A DNA stretch of 64,000 nt from Bacteroidetes bacterium 43-16 (GTDB lineage Bacteria; Bacteroidota; Bacteroidia; Chitinophagales; Chitinophagaceae). Made by a program: the position numbers and the translations under genes. Of the stretch, positions 27,262-36,796 are shown one piece after another (position 1 is the stretch's first letter; every line of letters starts with the position of its first letter). The notes beneath the pieces were generated by a model, which was given only the letters and a program-made list of their open reading frames with translations, did no database searches and was not told the origin of the DNA. The DNA is taken from contig MKTB01000003.1 of assembly GCA_001897525.1 (NCBI GenBank), forward strand, positions 460,961 through 524,960. Direction: 5' to 3'.

Positions 27262-28695
27262 ATGCATTTAAAATACGAATCGTTCATTAGAGAGCCATTA
27301 GTAGATGGCGAGAAGAACTACAGTGACGTAACCGCGGACATCTGTCGTCCTATCGAGCAAAAGCCCACTAAACTTTGGTACTTTGGCTTCTTCGTAGCAT
27401 TGGCTTTTTTAGGTTTCGGTGCTTTCTCTGTATTCTGGGAGGTATATTGGGGTCTTGGTACCTGGGGTATTAACCACACCATGGGTTGGGGTTGGGATAT
27501 TACCAACTTCGTATGGTGGGTAGGTATCGGTCACGCCGGTACGCTGATCTCTGCCATCCTCCTGCTATTCCGCCAACACTGGCGTACGGGTGTAAACCGT
27601 GCAGCAGAAGCGATGACCATCTTTGCCGTAATGTGTGCGGGACAGTTCCCGATCTTCCACATGGGCCGTGTATGGGATGCGATGTATGTATTGCCTTTAC
27701 CAAATACCCGTGGTCCTTTATGGCCTAACTTCAACTCTGCCCTTCTTTGGGATGTATTCGCGATCTCTACTTACTTTACGGTATCATTATTGTTCTGGTA
27801 CTCTGGTTTGATTCCTGACTTCGCAACAGTACGTGACAGAGCTAAAACTAAATTACGCAAGCGTTTATATGGTCTGGCTTCTTTCGGGTGGACCGGTACT
27901 GCTAAAAACTGGCAACGTTTTGAGGCTTTGTCCTTAGTATTGGCAGGTTTATCTACTCCACTGGTACTTTCTGTACACACGATCGTATCTTTTGACTTTG
28001 CTACCTCTGTAATTCCTGGCTGGCACGCCACGATCTTCCCGCCTTACTTCGTTGCGGGTGCGATCTTCTCCGGGTTTGCGATGGTAAATACCTTATTGAT
28101 CTTAGTTAGAAAACTGTATCGCTTAGAAGAATACATTACCATGGGCCACATTGAGGCGATGAACAAGGTAATCGTATTAACCGGTTCTATCGTAGGTATC
28201 GCTTATCTGACTGAGTTATTTATGGCCTGGTACTCTCAGGTTGTTTACGAACAAGAAGCGTTCAAATGGCGTGTAATGGGCCCTTACTGGTGGTCTTACT
28301 GGGCGATGATGACTTGTAACGTGGTTTCCCCTCAGTTCTTCTGGTTCAAAAAATTACGTAGAAATATCGTATTCTCTTTCATCCTTTCTATTGTAGTGAA
28401 CATCGGTATGTGGTTTGAGCGTTTCGTGATCATTGCCACTACATTGTATCGTGATTATATTCCTTCCAACTGGACTTACTATTCACCTACATGGCCTGAA
28501 TTAGGTTTCTACTTAGGAACGTTTGGCTTGTTCTTTACCTGCTTCTTCCTGTTCTCCAAATACTTCCCTGTAATTGCGATAGCTGAGATCAAGTTTGTAT
28601 TGAAAACTACAGGAGATAAAGCACACAAAGAGAACTTAGCATTAGAAGACAAATCATTAGAAGAATTTATCGAAATCGCTAACCACGCCCACTAG
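27262..28695 (+). CDS. actC: Alternative complex III subunit ActC (NrfD-like integral membrane protein)
   Basis: A 477-residue polytopic protein of the NrfD/PsrC family. About ten membrane helices are visible, starting with LWYFGFFVALAFLGFGAFSVF near 40 and ending with LGFYLGTFGLFFTCFFLF near 425. Conserved features include GLGTWGINHTMGWGWDITNF and WVGIGHAGTLISAILLLF near 70-105, the region of the quinol site, and the HMGR segment near 133. It anchors ActB and holds the quinol-oxidation site on the periplasmic side of ACIII. It follows the unusual 455-bp spacer and precedes actD by 108 bp. Confidence 0.95.
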   Translation: MHLKYESFIREPLVDGEKNYSDVTADICRPIEQKPTKLWYFGFFVALAFLGFGAFSVFWEVYWGLGTWGINHTMGWGWDITNFVWWVGIGHAGTLISAILLLFRQHWRTGVNRAAEAMTIFAVMCAGQFPIFHMGRVWDAMYVLPLPNTRGPLWPNFNSALLWDVFAISTYFTVSLLFWYSGLIPDFATVRDRAKTKLRKRLYGLASFGWTGTAKNWQRFEALSLVLAGLSTPLVLSVHTIVSFDFATSVIPGWHATIFPPYFVAGAIFSGFAMVNTLLILVRKLYRLEEYITMGHIEAMNKVIVLTGSIVGIAYLTELFMAWYSQVVYEQEAFKWRVMGPYWWSYWAMMTCNVVSPQFFWFKKLRRNIVFSFILSIVVNIGMWFERFVIIATTLYRDYIPSNWTYYSPTWPELGFYLGTFGLFFTCFFLFSKYFPVIAIAEIKFVLKTTGDKAHKENLALEDKSLEEFIEIANHAH

Positions 28696-28803
28696 TTGAT
28701 AGGTGATGAATGATAGGTGATGAGTGATCAGTGATAGAAAGCGATAAATGATTTATAAAAAATAATTGAAAATTTAGAATTCAAAATTCAAAATTGAAAT
28801 AGA
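28696..28803 (+). repeat. Short degenerate tandem repeats between actC and actD
   Basis: A 108-bp spacer made mainly of imperfect GATAGGTGATGA-like units (28697-28750) followed by repeated TTCAAAATT-like units (28770-28800). It has no coding potential. Confidence 0.6.
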
Positions 28804-29385
28804 ATGGCAGTTAAAAAATTTGCAATAGCTTGTTACGACGATGAGGCACCATTATTTGATGCCGTGCATAAAGTACGTCATAGCGGTTACAAATTGCACG
28901 ATGTATATACTCCCTTTCCTGTACACGGTCTTGATACCGCAATGGGATTGAAAGAAACAGATTTACACATTGCCGGCTTTATCTTTGGTATTACAGGTAC
29001 AAGTACCGCTTTAGGATTAATGTCCTGGATCTTTACTTCAGATTGGCCGATCAATTATGGTGGTAAGCCATTCTTCTCATTACCGGCTATGATCCCGATC
29101 ACATTCGAGTTAACGGTAATGTTTGCAGCAGTAGGTATGGTATTGACTTATTGCTATTTGAACCAAATCATGCCGGGCGTTAAGAAGCACGTCTTCCACC
29201 CACGCCAGTCAGATGATTTATTTGTAGTAGTAGTAGAAGTAACTGAAGGTACGGACGAGACAGAATTGATGAACTTTTTAAATGAAACCAAACCGTTAGA
29301 AACGGATGTACAGATTGCTGAAGAAGGCTGGTGGTACGGAAGATTTGATAAAGAGGAAAACTATTCTAAACAATTCGCATCATAA
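28804..29385 (+). CDS. actD: Alternative complex III subunit ActD (DUF3341)
   Basis: A 193-residue protein. The cytoplasmic N-terminus (about 1-55) has the DUF3341 pattern ACYDDEAPLFDAVHKVRHSG and VYTPFPVHGLD. Two membrane helices follow, about 60-80 (IAGFIFGITGTSTALGLMSW) and about 97-117 (IPITFELTVMFAAVGMVLTY). A cytoplasmic C-terminal tail (about 135-193, SDDLFVVVVEV) completes it. In ACIII it is a peripheral-type anchoring subunit without cofactors. It follows actC and precedes actE by 37 bp. Confidence 0.93.
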   Translation: MAVKKFAIACYDDEAPLFDAVHKVRHSGYKLHDVYTPFPVHGLDTAMGLKETDLHIAGFIFGITGTSTALGLMSWIFTSDWPINYGGKPFFSLPAMIPITFELTVMFAAVGMVLTYCYLNQIMPGVKKHVFHPRQSDDLFVVVVEVTEGTDETELMNFLNETKPLETDVQIAEEGWWYGRFDKEENYSKQFAS

Positions 29386-29422
29386 TATTGACTTTGTAAA
29401 AAGTCGTTTATATACAAAATTT

Positions 29423-30097
29423 ATGAATAAACGTTTTTTTGTAACCATTTTAATAGGAGGAGTATTAGCACTGTCTGCATGTAACAGTGGTGGCATACGT
29501 CGTAATCCGGGTAAAATATACGCCCCTGATATGACTTATTCCCGTGCATATGACGCTTATACTGCTAATCCGATTTTTGCAGACTCTTTGACCTCTCAAA
29601 AACCTGTAGACGGAACTATTGCAAGAGGACATGACTTACCGTATCACTTAAAAGAAAATGATACCAGTACCTGGTATGCTATGCAATCTCCTTATAAATT
29701 CACTGAAGGAGAAATAGCAGAAGGCAAACGCTTATATGATATTTACTGTGGCGTTTGTCACGGGCAAAAGCTGGATGGTAACGGACCTTTATATAATGAT
29801 GGTAACGGGCCATTTGCCGCTGCTCCTGCAAACTTCAAAGGACCTAACTACATCAACATGACCATCGGTAAGATGTACCATGCTGTAGTATATGGAAAAA
29901 ACATGATGGGTTCCTATGCAAGCCAGTTAAATACAAAACAACGTTGGCAGGTATTGGCTTATATAAAGAAATTCCAGTCTGAAAACGGTGGTGCACCTTT
30001 TACTTTATCAGCTGATGGTAAAAACAGTGCTCCGGCCCCTGCAGACAGTGCAGCAGCTAAAGCTCCGGCTAATGATACTGCCGTAGCCCATAAATAA
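29423..30097 (+). CDS. actE: Alternative complex III subunit ActE, mono-haem cytochrome c lipoprotein
   Basis: A 224-residue lipoprotein (signal ending VLALSACNSGG). It has one haem site, CGVCH, near residues 110-114, followed by GQKLDGNGPLYNDGNGPFAAAP. A conserved Met after YGKNMMGSYASQL near 160 is the likely axial ligand. The last 35 residues are Ala/Pro/Asp-rich and probably disordered. The protein carries electrons on the periplasmic face of the complex. The ATG at 29423 gives the lipoprotein signal; a longer frame opens at 29306 but overlaps actD and lacks a signal. Confidence 0.93.
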   Translation: MNKRFFVTILIGGVLALSACNSGGIRRNPGKIYAPDMTYSRAYDAYTANPIFADSLTSQKPVDGTIARGHDLPYHLKENDTSTWYAMQSPYKFTEGEIAEGKRLYDIYCGVCHGQKLDGNGPLYNDGNGPFAAAPANFKGPNYINMTIGKMYHAVVYGKNMMGSYASQLNTKQRWQVLAYIKKFQSENGGAPFTLSADGKNSAPAPADSAAAKAPANDTAVAHK

Positions 30098-30146
30098 GTC
30101 CATTCAAATAACTAATAATTAAAGATATAATTAAAATAAACACATT

Positions 30147-31355
30147 ATGACCGATCGTTTTGAAGTCCCTTCGGGTTTAAAGAAAACTGGTTTGGCATTG
30201 TTAGCAATTGGTATTATTACTATTATTGCGGGAGCAATATGCTTCTTAGGTAAACATGAAGAAGCCGGTCTTACCCGTTTTTGGTTAGGTTTGGCGCAGA
30301 ATAGTATCTTCTTCCTGTTTATGGCCATAACTTCGGTATTTATCCAGGCTGCTGCGGCACTCGCACAAGGGGGCTGGATCGTGGCTTACAAAAGAGTTCC
30401 GGAAGCAATCGGGGCCAATGTATGGGTATTCGGTTTAATCGTATTGATCATCCTGTTCAGCATTGTATTTGGCCTAGGAGATCATAACCCTATCTATCAC
30501 TGGGTACACCCTGAGGGTGATAAGGTGATTGAAGGTAAGTCTACCTTCCTCAACAAAGGAATGTTTGTAGGTTTTTCTATAGCTGCAGTAGGCTTATGGA
30601 GCTTCTTCGGACGTAAGTTCAGAGCAATGTCCATTGCACAGCAAAGTGCCCCTAAAAACTCTACTAAAATTTACTGGAGAACAATCGTTATCGCCGGTGC
30701 TTTCATGGTAGTTTACGGCTTAACCATGATGAGTACAACACCTTGGTTGTGGATCATGAGTATTGATGCACACTGGTACTCTACCCTATTCAGCTGGCAC
30801 GTATTTGCAGGCGCTTTTGTTTCAGGTATGGCAATGATCCTTTTATGGACTGTATACCTTAAAAATCAGGGTAACCTGATCTTAATGAATAAAGAGCATA
30901 CACATGACTTAGGTAAATTCATGTTTGCCTTCTCTATCTTCTGGACTTATACCTGGTTTGCACAATATATGTTGATCTGGTACGCAAATATCCCGGAAGA
31001 AACCGTTTACTATAACACCCGTCAAAATGGTGCTTACAGCTTCCCGTTCTACCTGAACCTGGTGGTAAACTTTGTAGGACCTATCCTGATCTTAATGTCC
31101 CGTCCAAGCAAGCGTAACTATTTCACTGTTGTTTTCATGGCATTAATTATTATTTTCGGACAATGGTTAAACTTATATTTACTGACTTATCCGGGGCCAA
31201 CAGGTAATAATTGGCACATTAGCTGGTATGAGATCGGTATATTTGCAGGATTTGCAGGATTAATGATACTGACTGTATCCAAAACACTGGCAAAAGAAGA
31301 CTTAATACCACACAACCATATCTTACTGAAAGAAGCAGTGGTACACTTAAGTTAA
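30147..31355 (+). CDS. actF: Alternative complex III subunit ActF (NrfD-like membrane protein)
   Basis: A 402-residue polytopic membrane protein with about ten helices, distantly related to ActC. Recognisable segments include LALLAIGIITIIAGAICFLG near 15-35, SIDAHWYSTLFSWHVFAGAF near 205-225 and FMFAFSIFWTYTWFAQYMLIWYA near 255-278. The Trp/His-rich segment SIDAHWYSTLFSWHVF is typical of this subunit, often annotated quinol:cytochrome c oxidoreductase quinone-binding subunit 2. ActF is thought to form a second membrane half and possibly a proton path in ACIII. It follows actE by 49 bp and precedes coxB by 77 bp. Confidence 0.92.
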   Translation: MTDRFEVPSGLKKTGLALLAIGIITIIAGAICFLGKHEEAGLTRFWLGLAQNSIFFLFMAITSVFIQAAAALAQGGWIVAYKRVPEAIGANVWVFGLIVLIILFSIVFGLGDHNPIYHWVHPEGDKVIEGKSTFLNKGMFVGFSIAAVGLWSFFGRKFRAMSIAQQSAPKNSTKIYWRTIVIAGAFMVVYGLTMMSTTPWLWIMSIDAHWYSTLFSWHVFAGAFVSGMAMILLWTVYLKNQGNLILMNKEHTHDLGKFMFAFSIFWTYTWFAQYMLIWYANIPEETVYYNTRQNGAYSFPFYLNLVVNFVGPILILMSRPSKRNYFTVVFMALIIIFGQWLNLYLLTYPGPTGNNWHISWYEIGIFAGFAGLMILTVSKTLAKEDLIPHNHILLKEAVVHLS

Positions 31356-31432
31356 GAGAACAAATCTGAGTTTAGCGAAAAATCACGGTGTTTACACCAA
31401 TATCATTTAATATTAATAATTAAAAATACACA

Positions 31433-32509
31433 ATGTCGGGATTAATATTAACCGCCTTAGTTATTCTGGTCTTTATCGTAATATACCAGATTGCACGAGC
31501 CAGTGAGTATGTAAACTTAATTCGTGGCGAAGAGGAAACTGTATCCAAAAAGACAAACAAAGCTTTGGCCTGGGTGCTGCTTATTATCTTCTTCCTGGGA
31601 ATGTGGGGTATTTATGAATGTCATAAGCACTTAGCACCGCTTTATCTGCCTGAGTCTGCTTCCGAGCAAGGTCTTCAGTACGAGAGCATGTTGATGTGGA
31701 CCATCATTATCACAGGTATCGCATTTTTTGGTACACAACTTTTCCTGTTCTGGTTTTCTTTCAAATACCAGGCAAGAGAAGGCAGAAAACCATTATTCTA
31801 CTCTCATAACAATAAATTAGAGTTGATCTGGACCACTATCCCGGCTTTAACCTTAATGGTCCTGGTAGCTATTGGTTTGAAAAACTGGAACAACATGACT
31901 TCCAAAGCACCGGAAGATTCATTAAAAGTTCAGGTAGTAGGTAAACAATTTAACTTTATCATCCGCTACCCGGGTAAAGACGGTGTGTTTGGTAAAACTA
32001 ACTTCAGATTGATCAATGATGCGAATAACGTATTAGGTCTGGACTGGAACGATCCTGCTGCCAAAGATGATATCATCATCGAAAACGGTGAGATTCACAT
32101 CATCAACGAAAGAAACGTACAGTTTGTCATCAATTCCCGTGACGTATTGCATAACTTATCTCTGCCTCACTTCAGGATGAAAATGGATGCTGTTCCGGGT
32201 ATCACTACCACTTTATGGATGACACCAAGGATCTCTACTGCTAAGATGAGAGAAATTACAGGAAATCCTGATTTCGTATATGAGATCCCTTGTTCTGAGA
32301 TGTGTGGTAAAGGCCACTATTCCATGAAAGGAACTGTAATTGTGGAAACAAAAGCTGAGTTTGAAAAATGGTTGTCTGAGCAAAAGGCATACTATAGCAT
32401 GCATCATGAAGTAGCAGCAGCGCCAAAAGCAGATGCTCCTCCGGCCGGTGCAGCTCCTGCAGATTCTGCTGCTGTAGCAAAAGATACTACAACAGTTGCA
32501 GTTAAATAG
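31433..32509 (+). CDS. coxB: Cytochrome c oxidase subunit II
   Basis: A 358-residue subunit carrying the CuA electron-entry centre. Extra N-terminal helices precede the usual pair: about 3-20, about 44-64 (ALAWVLLIIFFLGMWGIY), about 88-110 and about 130-150 (LIWTTIPALTLMVLVAIGL). The periplasmic cupredoxin domain has LHNLSLPHFRMKMDAVPG near 240-258 and the CuA ligand loop CSEMCGKGHYSM near 285-296, with all ligands (two Cys, Glu carbonyl, His, Met) present. The last 35 residues are Ala/Pro-rich. No fused cytochrome c is seen, so ActA or ActE, or a soluble carrier, must deliver electrons. Confidence 0.96.
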   Translation: MSGLILTALVILVFIVIYQIARASEYVNLIRGEEETVSKKTNKALAWVLLIIFFLGMWGIYECHKHLAPLYLPESASEQGLQYESMLMWTIIITGIAFFGTQLFLFWFSFKYQAREGRKPLFYSHNNKLELIWTTIPALTLMVLVAIGLKNWNNMTSKAPEDSLKVQVVGKQFNFIIRYPGKDGVFGKTNFRLINDANNVLGLDWNDPAAKDDIIIENGEIHIINERNVQFVINSRDVLHNLSLPHFRMKMDAVPGITTTLWMTPRISTAKMREITGNPDFVYEIPCSEMCGKGHYSMKGTVIVETKAEFEKWLSEQKAYYSMHHEVAAAPKADAPPAGAAPADSAAVAKDTTTVAVK

Positions 32510-32582
32510 TAAAAATAATCATTCAAAAAACAATATAAATTACTATACGCCTTGTTTACAAGGGTTGTAAATTGAATATAAA

Positions 32583-34391
32583 ATGAGTAACGACGCTACT
32601 TTAGTACAAGCACACGATGCACACGGACATCACGATGGTCACCACGAGCATCATAAGCAGCATTTTATTACGAAATACATCTTTAGCCAGGATCATAAGA
32701 TGATTGGTAAACAATACCTGGTTACAGGTATTATATGGGCAATAATCGGTGCATTATTCTCCGTATTCTTCCGTTTACAATTAGGTTTCCCTGAGTCTAA
32801 TTTCCCGATCATGGAGCAATTCCTGGGAGAGTGGGCAAAAGGTGGAAAATTAAGCCCTGAATTCTATTATGCAATGGTGACCATGCACGGTACCATCCTT
32901 GTATTCTTTGTATTGACAGCAGGTTTAAGTGGTACCTTCAGTAACTTCTTGATTCCTTTGCAGATCGGTGCAAGAGATATGGCATCTCCATTCATGAACA
33001 TGTTATCTTACTGGTTCTTCTTTATCTCCAGTATCATTATGTTTGCCTCATTATTTATCTCTACAGGTCCTGCAGCCGGCGGATGGACAACCTACCCTCC
33101 TTTGAGTGCCCTTAAAGAAGCATCACTGGGTTCCGGTTTAGGTATGGACCTTTGGCTGATAAGTATGACCTTATTCATCGTTTCCCAGGTATTAGGTGGT
33201 TTGAACTATGTATCTACTATCCTTAACATGAGAACGAATGGTATGAAGATGACCCGTATGCCATTGACTATGTGGTCTTTCTTCTTCACCGCGGTATTAG
33301 GTTTATTATCCTTCCCGGTATTAGTATCTGCAGTAGTATTATTACTGTTTGACCGTCATATGGGTACCAGCTTCTACTTATCTGAGATCTTCATTGGTGG
33401 TAAAGCATTATCACATATGGGTGGTTCTCCGATCCTGTATCAACACTTATTCTGGTTCTTAGGTCACCCTGAGGTATACATCGTAATGTTACCAGGTATG
33501 GGTATGGCTTCTGAAATATTATCCACACACAGCCGTAAACCGATCTTCGGTTACACCGCAATGATCATTTCATTGATTGGTATTACCGCTCTGGCCTTGA
33601 TCGTATGGGCACACCATATGTTCGTATCCGGTATGAGTCCGTTCCTGGGATCTGTGTTCGTACTATTGACCTTATTGATTGCGATTCCTTCTGCCATTAA
33701 AGTATTTAACTGGCTGACCACGATCTGGAGAGGTAGTATCCGTTTCACCGTACCAATGGTATTTGCAATAGGTTTCGTATCTATCTTTATCTCCGGAGGT
33801 TTAACCGGTATCTGGTTAGGTAACTCAGCATTAGATATTCACCTGCATGATACTTACTTCGTAGTAGCTCACTTCCACTTAGTAATGGGTGTATCTGCCT
33901 TCTTCGGGATGTTTGCCGGTGTGTATCACTGGTTCCCTAAAATGTTCGGCAGGTTCATGAACAATACTTTAGGTTATATCCACTTCTTTATAACCTTCAT
34001 CGGTGCTTACCTGATCTTCTGGCCAATGCACTATGCAGGTCTTGCCGGTATGCCACGTCGTTATTATGACTACACACAATGGGCTACTTACGCACCTTAC
34101 CAAAGTATGAATGCCTTCATTTCAATCGTTGTGGTGATCACTTTCTTCGCACAATTATTGTTTGTATTCAACTTCTTCGTAAGTATGTTCAGAGGTAGAA
34201 AAGTAACTTCTACAAACCCTTGGGGTTCTACAACATTAGAATGGACAACACCAGTTCATCCGGGACATGGTAACTGGGAAGGACCAATTCCTGAAGTACA
34301 CAGATGGCCATATGACTATCGTGATGATGGTAATGGAAAAGACTTCATTCCTCAGAACATTCCTTTACGTCCGGGAGAAGAAGAACACTAG
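32583..34391 (+). CDS. coxA: Cytochrome c oxidase subunit I
   Basis: A 602-residue haem-copper oxidase catalytic subunit (A-type). Motifs: GHPEVYIVMLPG near 300 with the His-Tyr pair of the CuB site, WAHHMFVSGM near 345 (CuB His-His) and HDTYFVVAHFHLVMG near 425-440 (haem a and a3 ligands). About twelve membrane helices are present. The Tyr-His pairing in GHPEVY and the conserved K-channel region point to a family A oxidase. The N-terminus is very His-rich (AHDAHGHHDGHHEHHKQH). It closes the act-cox operon; subunits III and IV and haem A or copper assembly genes are not adjacent. Confidence 0.96.
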   Translation: MSNDATLVQAHDAHGHHDGHHEHHKQHFITKYIFSQDHKMIGKQYLVTGIIWAIIGALFSVFFRLQLGFPESNFPIMEQFLGEWAKGGKLSPEFYYAMVTMHGTILVFFVLTAGLSGTFSNFLIPLQIGARDMASPFMNMLSYWFFFISSIIMFASLFISTGPAAGGWTTYPPLSALKEASLGSGLGMDLWLISMTLFIVSQVLGGLNYVSTILNMRTNGMKMTRMPLTMWSFFFTAVLGLLSFPVLVSAVVLLLFDRHMGTSFYLSEIFIGGKALSHMGGSPILYQHLFWFLGHPEVYIVMLPGMGMASEILSTHSRKPIFGYTAMIISLIGITALALIVWAHHMFVSGMSPFLGSVFVLLTLLIAIPSAIKVFNWLTTIWRGSIRFTVPMVFAIGFVSIFISGGLTGIWLGNSALDIHLHDTYFVVAHFHLVMGVSAFFGMFAGVYHWFPKMFGRFMNNTLGYIHFFITFIGAYLIFWPMHYAGLAGMPRRYYDYTQWATYAPYQSMNAFISIVVVITFFAQLLFVFNFFVSMFRGRKVTSTNPWGSTTLEWTTPVHPGHGNWEGPIPEVHRWPYDYRDDGNGKDFIPQNIPLRPGEEEH

Positions 34392-35247
34392 ATTTCATCA
34401 TTCATTTTGAATGAAAACAATAGAAAAGACGGCTATTCATTTAGTCGTCTTTTCGTGTTTTAAAAATGATTGGAAAGTACATACAGAAAGAGCACATTTC
34501 AGAAGTATAGAAATAGAATCCGAACATTAATTTTAGAGAAAGAAATAGTTCTAAAGCAAAATTTATTCATTCCCTACCAGGTTAAACGCTGATTAATCTT
34601 GTATAAGAGTAGTAGAAAGTAATGTATTAAGTGAATTATGCAAAACAGTACACAGCTTACAATAGTATTTTGTAATGAAAAAGATGCAGCTCATAACCGA
34701 TGACAATTTTTACTACATTTTCAAAGAAATACATCCCAAATCCTATTTGCACTTATTATTGTTTTCAAGCAATATATGATCCATCCGTAATTTCCGGATT
34801 GGGATACCTGGCTTTATAGAGCTCAACCTGATCACAAGGCGATGAATTTTACTCCAAGATCTATACTATTAGCCGGAACATTACCTATTTCAGATAGCTT
34901 TTCATTGTTACAACCGGCTGCTCCAGATAGGAAAAGAAGCTGTAATTTAAATCTTCTGTATATTCTTTGCTAGTATAGCATTGATGTAGCGTATATATTC
35001 GGCTAAATCAAGGTAGCATCAGCTGCAATAAATGCTTAAGCAATGATTTCTGAGCGTAATATAACCGGGGAAAGACAGCAGGATGCATTATATCTATAAG
35101 TAGGTCACACAATTTATAGCAACCTATTCCTAATTGTAAGCCTGTAAATGTATTTTTATAAGTTCACACCCAAAAATATACTAATCCTGATTCAGGCCAC
35201 TTAAATTGAAAACAATAACCAGGTCAATAGGAGAATAAGATAAAGTA
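34392..35247. other. Gene-poor AT-rich region after coxA
   Basis: An 856-bp stretch with no convincing gene. It begins with a terminator-like hairpin (34423-34454). A 34-codon open frame (34675-34779, plus) encodes NFYYIFKEIHPKSYLHLL, which recalls the N-terminus of ECF sigma factors, but it stops early. It could be a decayed gene or chance. Confidence 0.5.
34423..34454 (+). terminator. Probable terminator of the act-cox operon
   Basis: GAAAAGACG ... CGTCTTTTC form a 9-bp stem around a 14-base loop, with T-rich sequence in the right arm, 32 bases after the coxA stop. The loop is large and the following T-run short, so it is a weaker prediction. Confidence 0.55.
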
Positions 35248-36204
35248 TTAATTATCAAGGATTTGTCTATCAATTTTATCCAGGATTTCAGCACATTTTT
35301 TAGGATCAAATTTTCTTGCAAATAGTACCCGGTCCGGCTGCTGTAGCAGTGTATCAAAATCACTCATCTTCAATACTGCAGGTAAAGGCTCACCCACCCT
35401 GTTCCAGTCGATAAAATGCAGGTAGCGATCTATCTGTATAGAATAATCATGCTCCATCAATTTCATTAAGATCGTCTGGAAAAACTGTTCATCCGAACAA
35501 AGTGTATTACTATAATAGTGATCCAGTTCTTCTTTATGATCCAGGTAGTATTGGTAGATTTTTTTAGAAGTATTTACCGTAAAACTCCACCAGGAAGATC
35601 CTTTGAAGTGATGATCAAATAAAGAAATAGTCCTGTTTTGTGTGGCAGCATACCATTGATATTTAATACCCGGCTTCATAAGCAGCAGTGCAGCAGCATG
35701 CTTAAAAAGATTCAAATAAAAATCCTTAGTTAATACTTGACTCCACCTGATCCTGCCAATCAGAAAATAATGTCCTCTTCTATTGGTAAAATTTACTTTA
35801 TGCTTTAAGATACGTTCAATCAGTATCGGTTCAAATTCCACAAAATCTATATCTTCATGCTCTTCCAGGTAACTGGTGATATGATGCAAAGGCTTTATAG
35901 GATAACATTGTCCGCTTAAAAAGATGATCCTGCCCTCAATATTAGCCTCAAAAACAGCCCTTAATAAGGCCAGTGTAGCGATCACCTGTGAATAATCACC
36001 CCAGATCACATTATGGCGTTCTGCAATGAAATGAACATTATTATAATTAATTAATTTTGTAAATGGTTCAATATCAAACTTTACATCAACATGAATAAAG
36101 AATTGACTCCTATCATCGTTCAAGCGGTCGATTAAACGCTTCAATAAATGCGGCTCTTTATGCACCTGAAGTATATAATTTTTGAAAACAGACTTGCTAT
36201 TCAT
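35248..36204 (-). CDS. Core-2/I-branching-type glycosyltransferase (GT14)
   Basis: A 318-residue protein. The start FKNYILQVHKEPHLLKRLID and FFIHVDVKFD match the N-terminal part of GT14 enzymes (beta-1,6-N-acetylglucosaminyltransferase/xylosyltransferase family). FLSGQCYPIKPL near 108-120 is the family's SGQDYPL-like segment. GSSWWSFT near 200 and DEQFFQTIL near 238 are the other conserved blocks, with the Glu in the latter as a probable catalytic base. It probably adds sugars to a surface glycan or lipid. The ATG at 36204 is preferred over an ATG at 36297, which adds an atypical hydrophobic stretch. It stands alone among long non-coding regions, which suggests an accessory locus. Confidence 0.85.
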   Translation of the reverse strand: MNSKSVFKNYILQVHKEPHLLKRLIDRLNDDRSQFFIHVDVKFDIEPFTKLINYNNVHFIAERHNVIWGDYSQVIATLALLRAVFEANIEGRIIFLSGQCYPIKPLHHITSYLEEHEDIDFVEFEPILIERILKHKVNFTNRRGHYFLIGRIRWSQVLTKDFYLNLFKHAAALLLMKPGIKYQWYAATQNRTISLFDHHFKGSSWWSFTVNTSKKIYQYYLDHKEELDHYYSNTLCSDEQFFQTILMKLMEHDYSIQIDRYLHFIDWNRVGEPLPAVLKMSDFDTLLQQPDRVLFARKFDPKKCAEILDKIDRQILDN

Positions 36205-36639
36205 CTCTAAAGTAAAATCCGGTGTACGATCAATATAATAGTCACGCAATTTAATAAAATAAATGCCAATAGCGGCCATAAATAAAAAGATGACCAAAAG
36301 GTAATTATTTTGTTTGCATTCCCTAAGATCCTGGTAGTAATTCCATTATAAAAAAGATAGCCTAATAAATCAATTCATACAAAAATACCTCAATAGGCAA
36401 CTTATGAAATTGGAATATGATCCGAAGATCAGGAAACTATTACTATCAATTTACTCATTTATTCCCACCATAAAATTCTATAAATAAGCATTAGTTACAA
36501 ATTAATAGTCATTCTATAGGGCTATGATAGAACTCCAGGAAGTAATAAATACAGCTGCAAATCCATGTATAATAACCAGATTTTCTTAGCCTGCCCGACT
36601 AAAACATTACCTAAAAGTAATGAAAATCTGTCCAAATTT

Positions 36640-36796
36640 GCTGTTCGACATATTAGCGAAGCGCATGTCGAACAATCGAATCAGGGATTTAAAATCCTTT
36701 ATTAACTATTCCGGAGAGACAATTCAAAGGGATAAGGCCTGTCGAATTTCTTTCTTTCAGACCCGCTAAATTTATGCGTAAAAGCTGCCTATCATT
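36640..36796. repeat. Palindromic repeat, copy 1
   Basis: A 157-base unit starting GCTGTTCGACAT. It has an inverted repeat TGTTCGACA (36642-36650) / TGTCGAACA (36666-36674) around AGCGAAGCGC, then a second palindrome around GGATTTAAAATCC near 36684-36697. It is followed directly by copy 2 in tandem. Confidence 0.8.

Noticed and set aside
35181..35363. A 60-codon frame overlapping the end of the glycosyltransferase gene
   Set aside because: It overlaps the glycosyltransferase C-terminus in another frame and has no start signal or motif.
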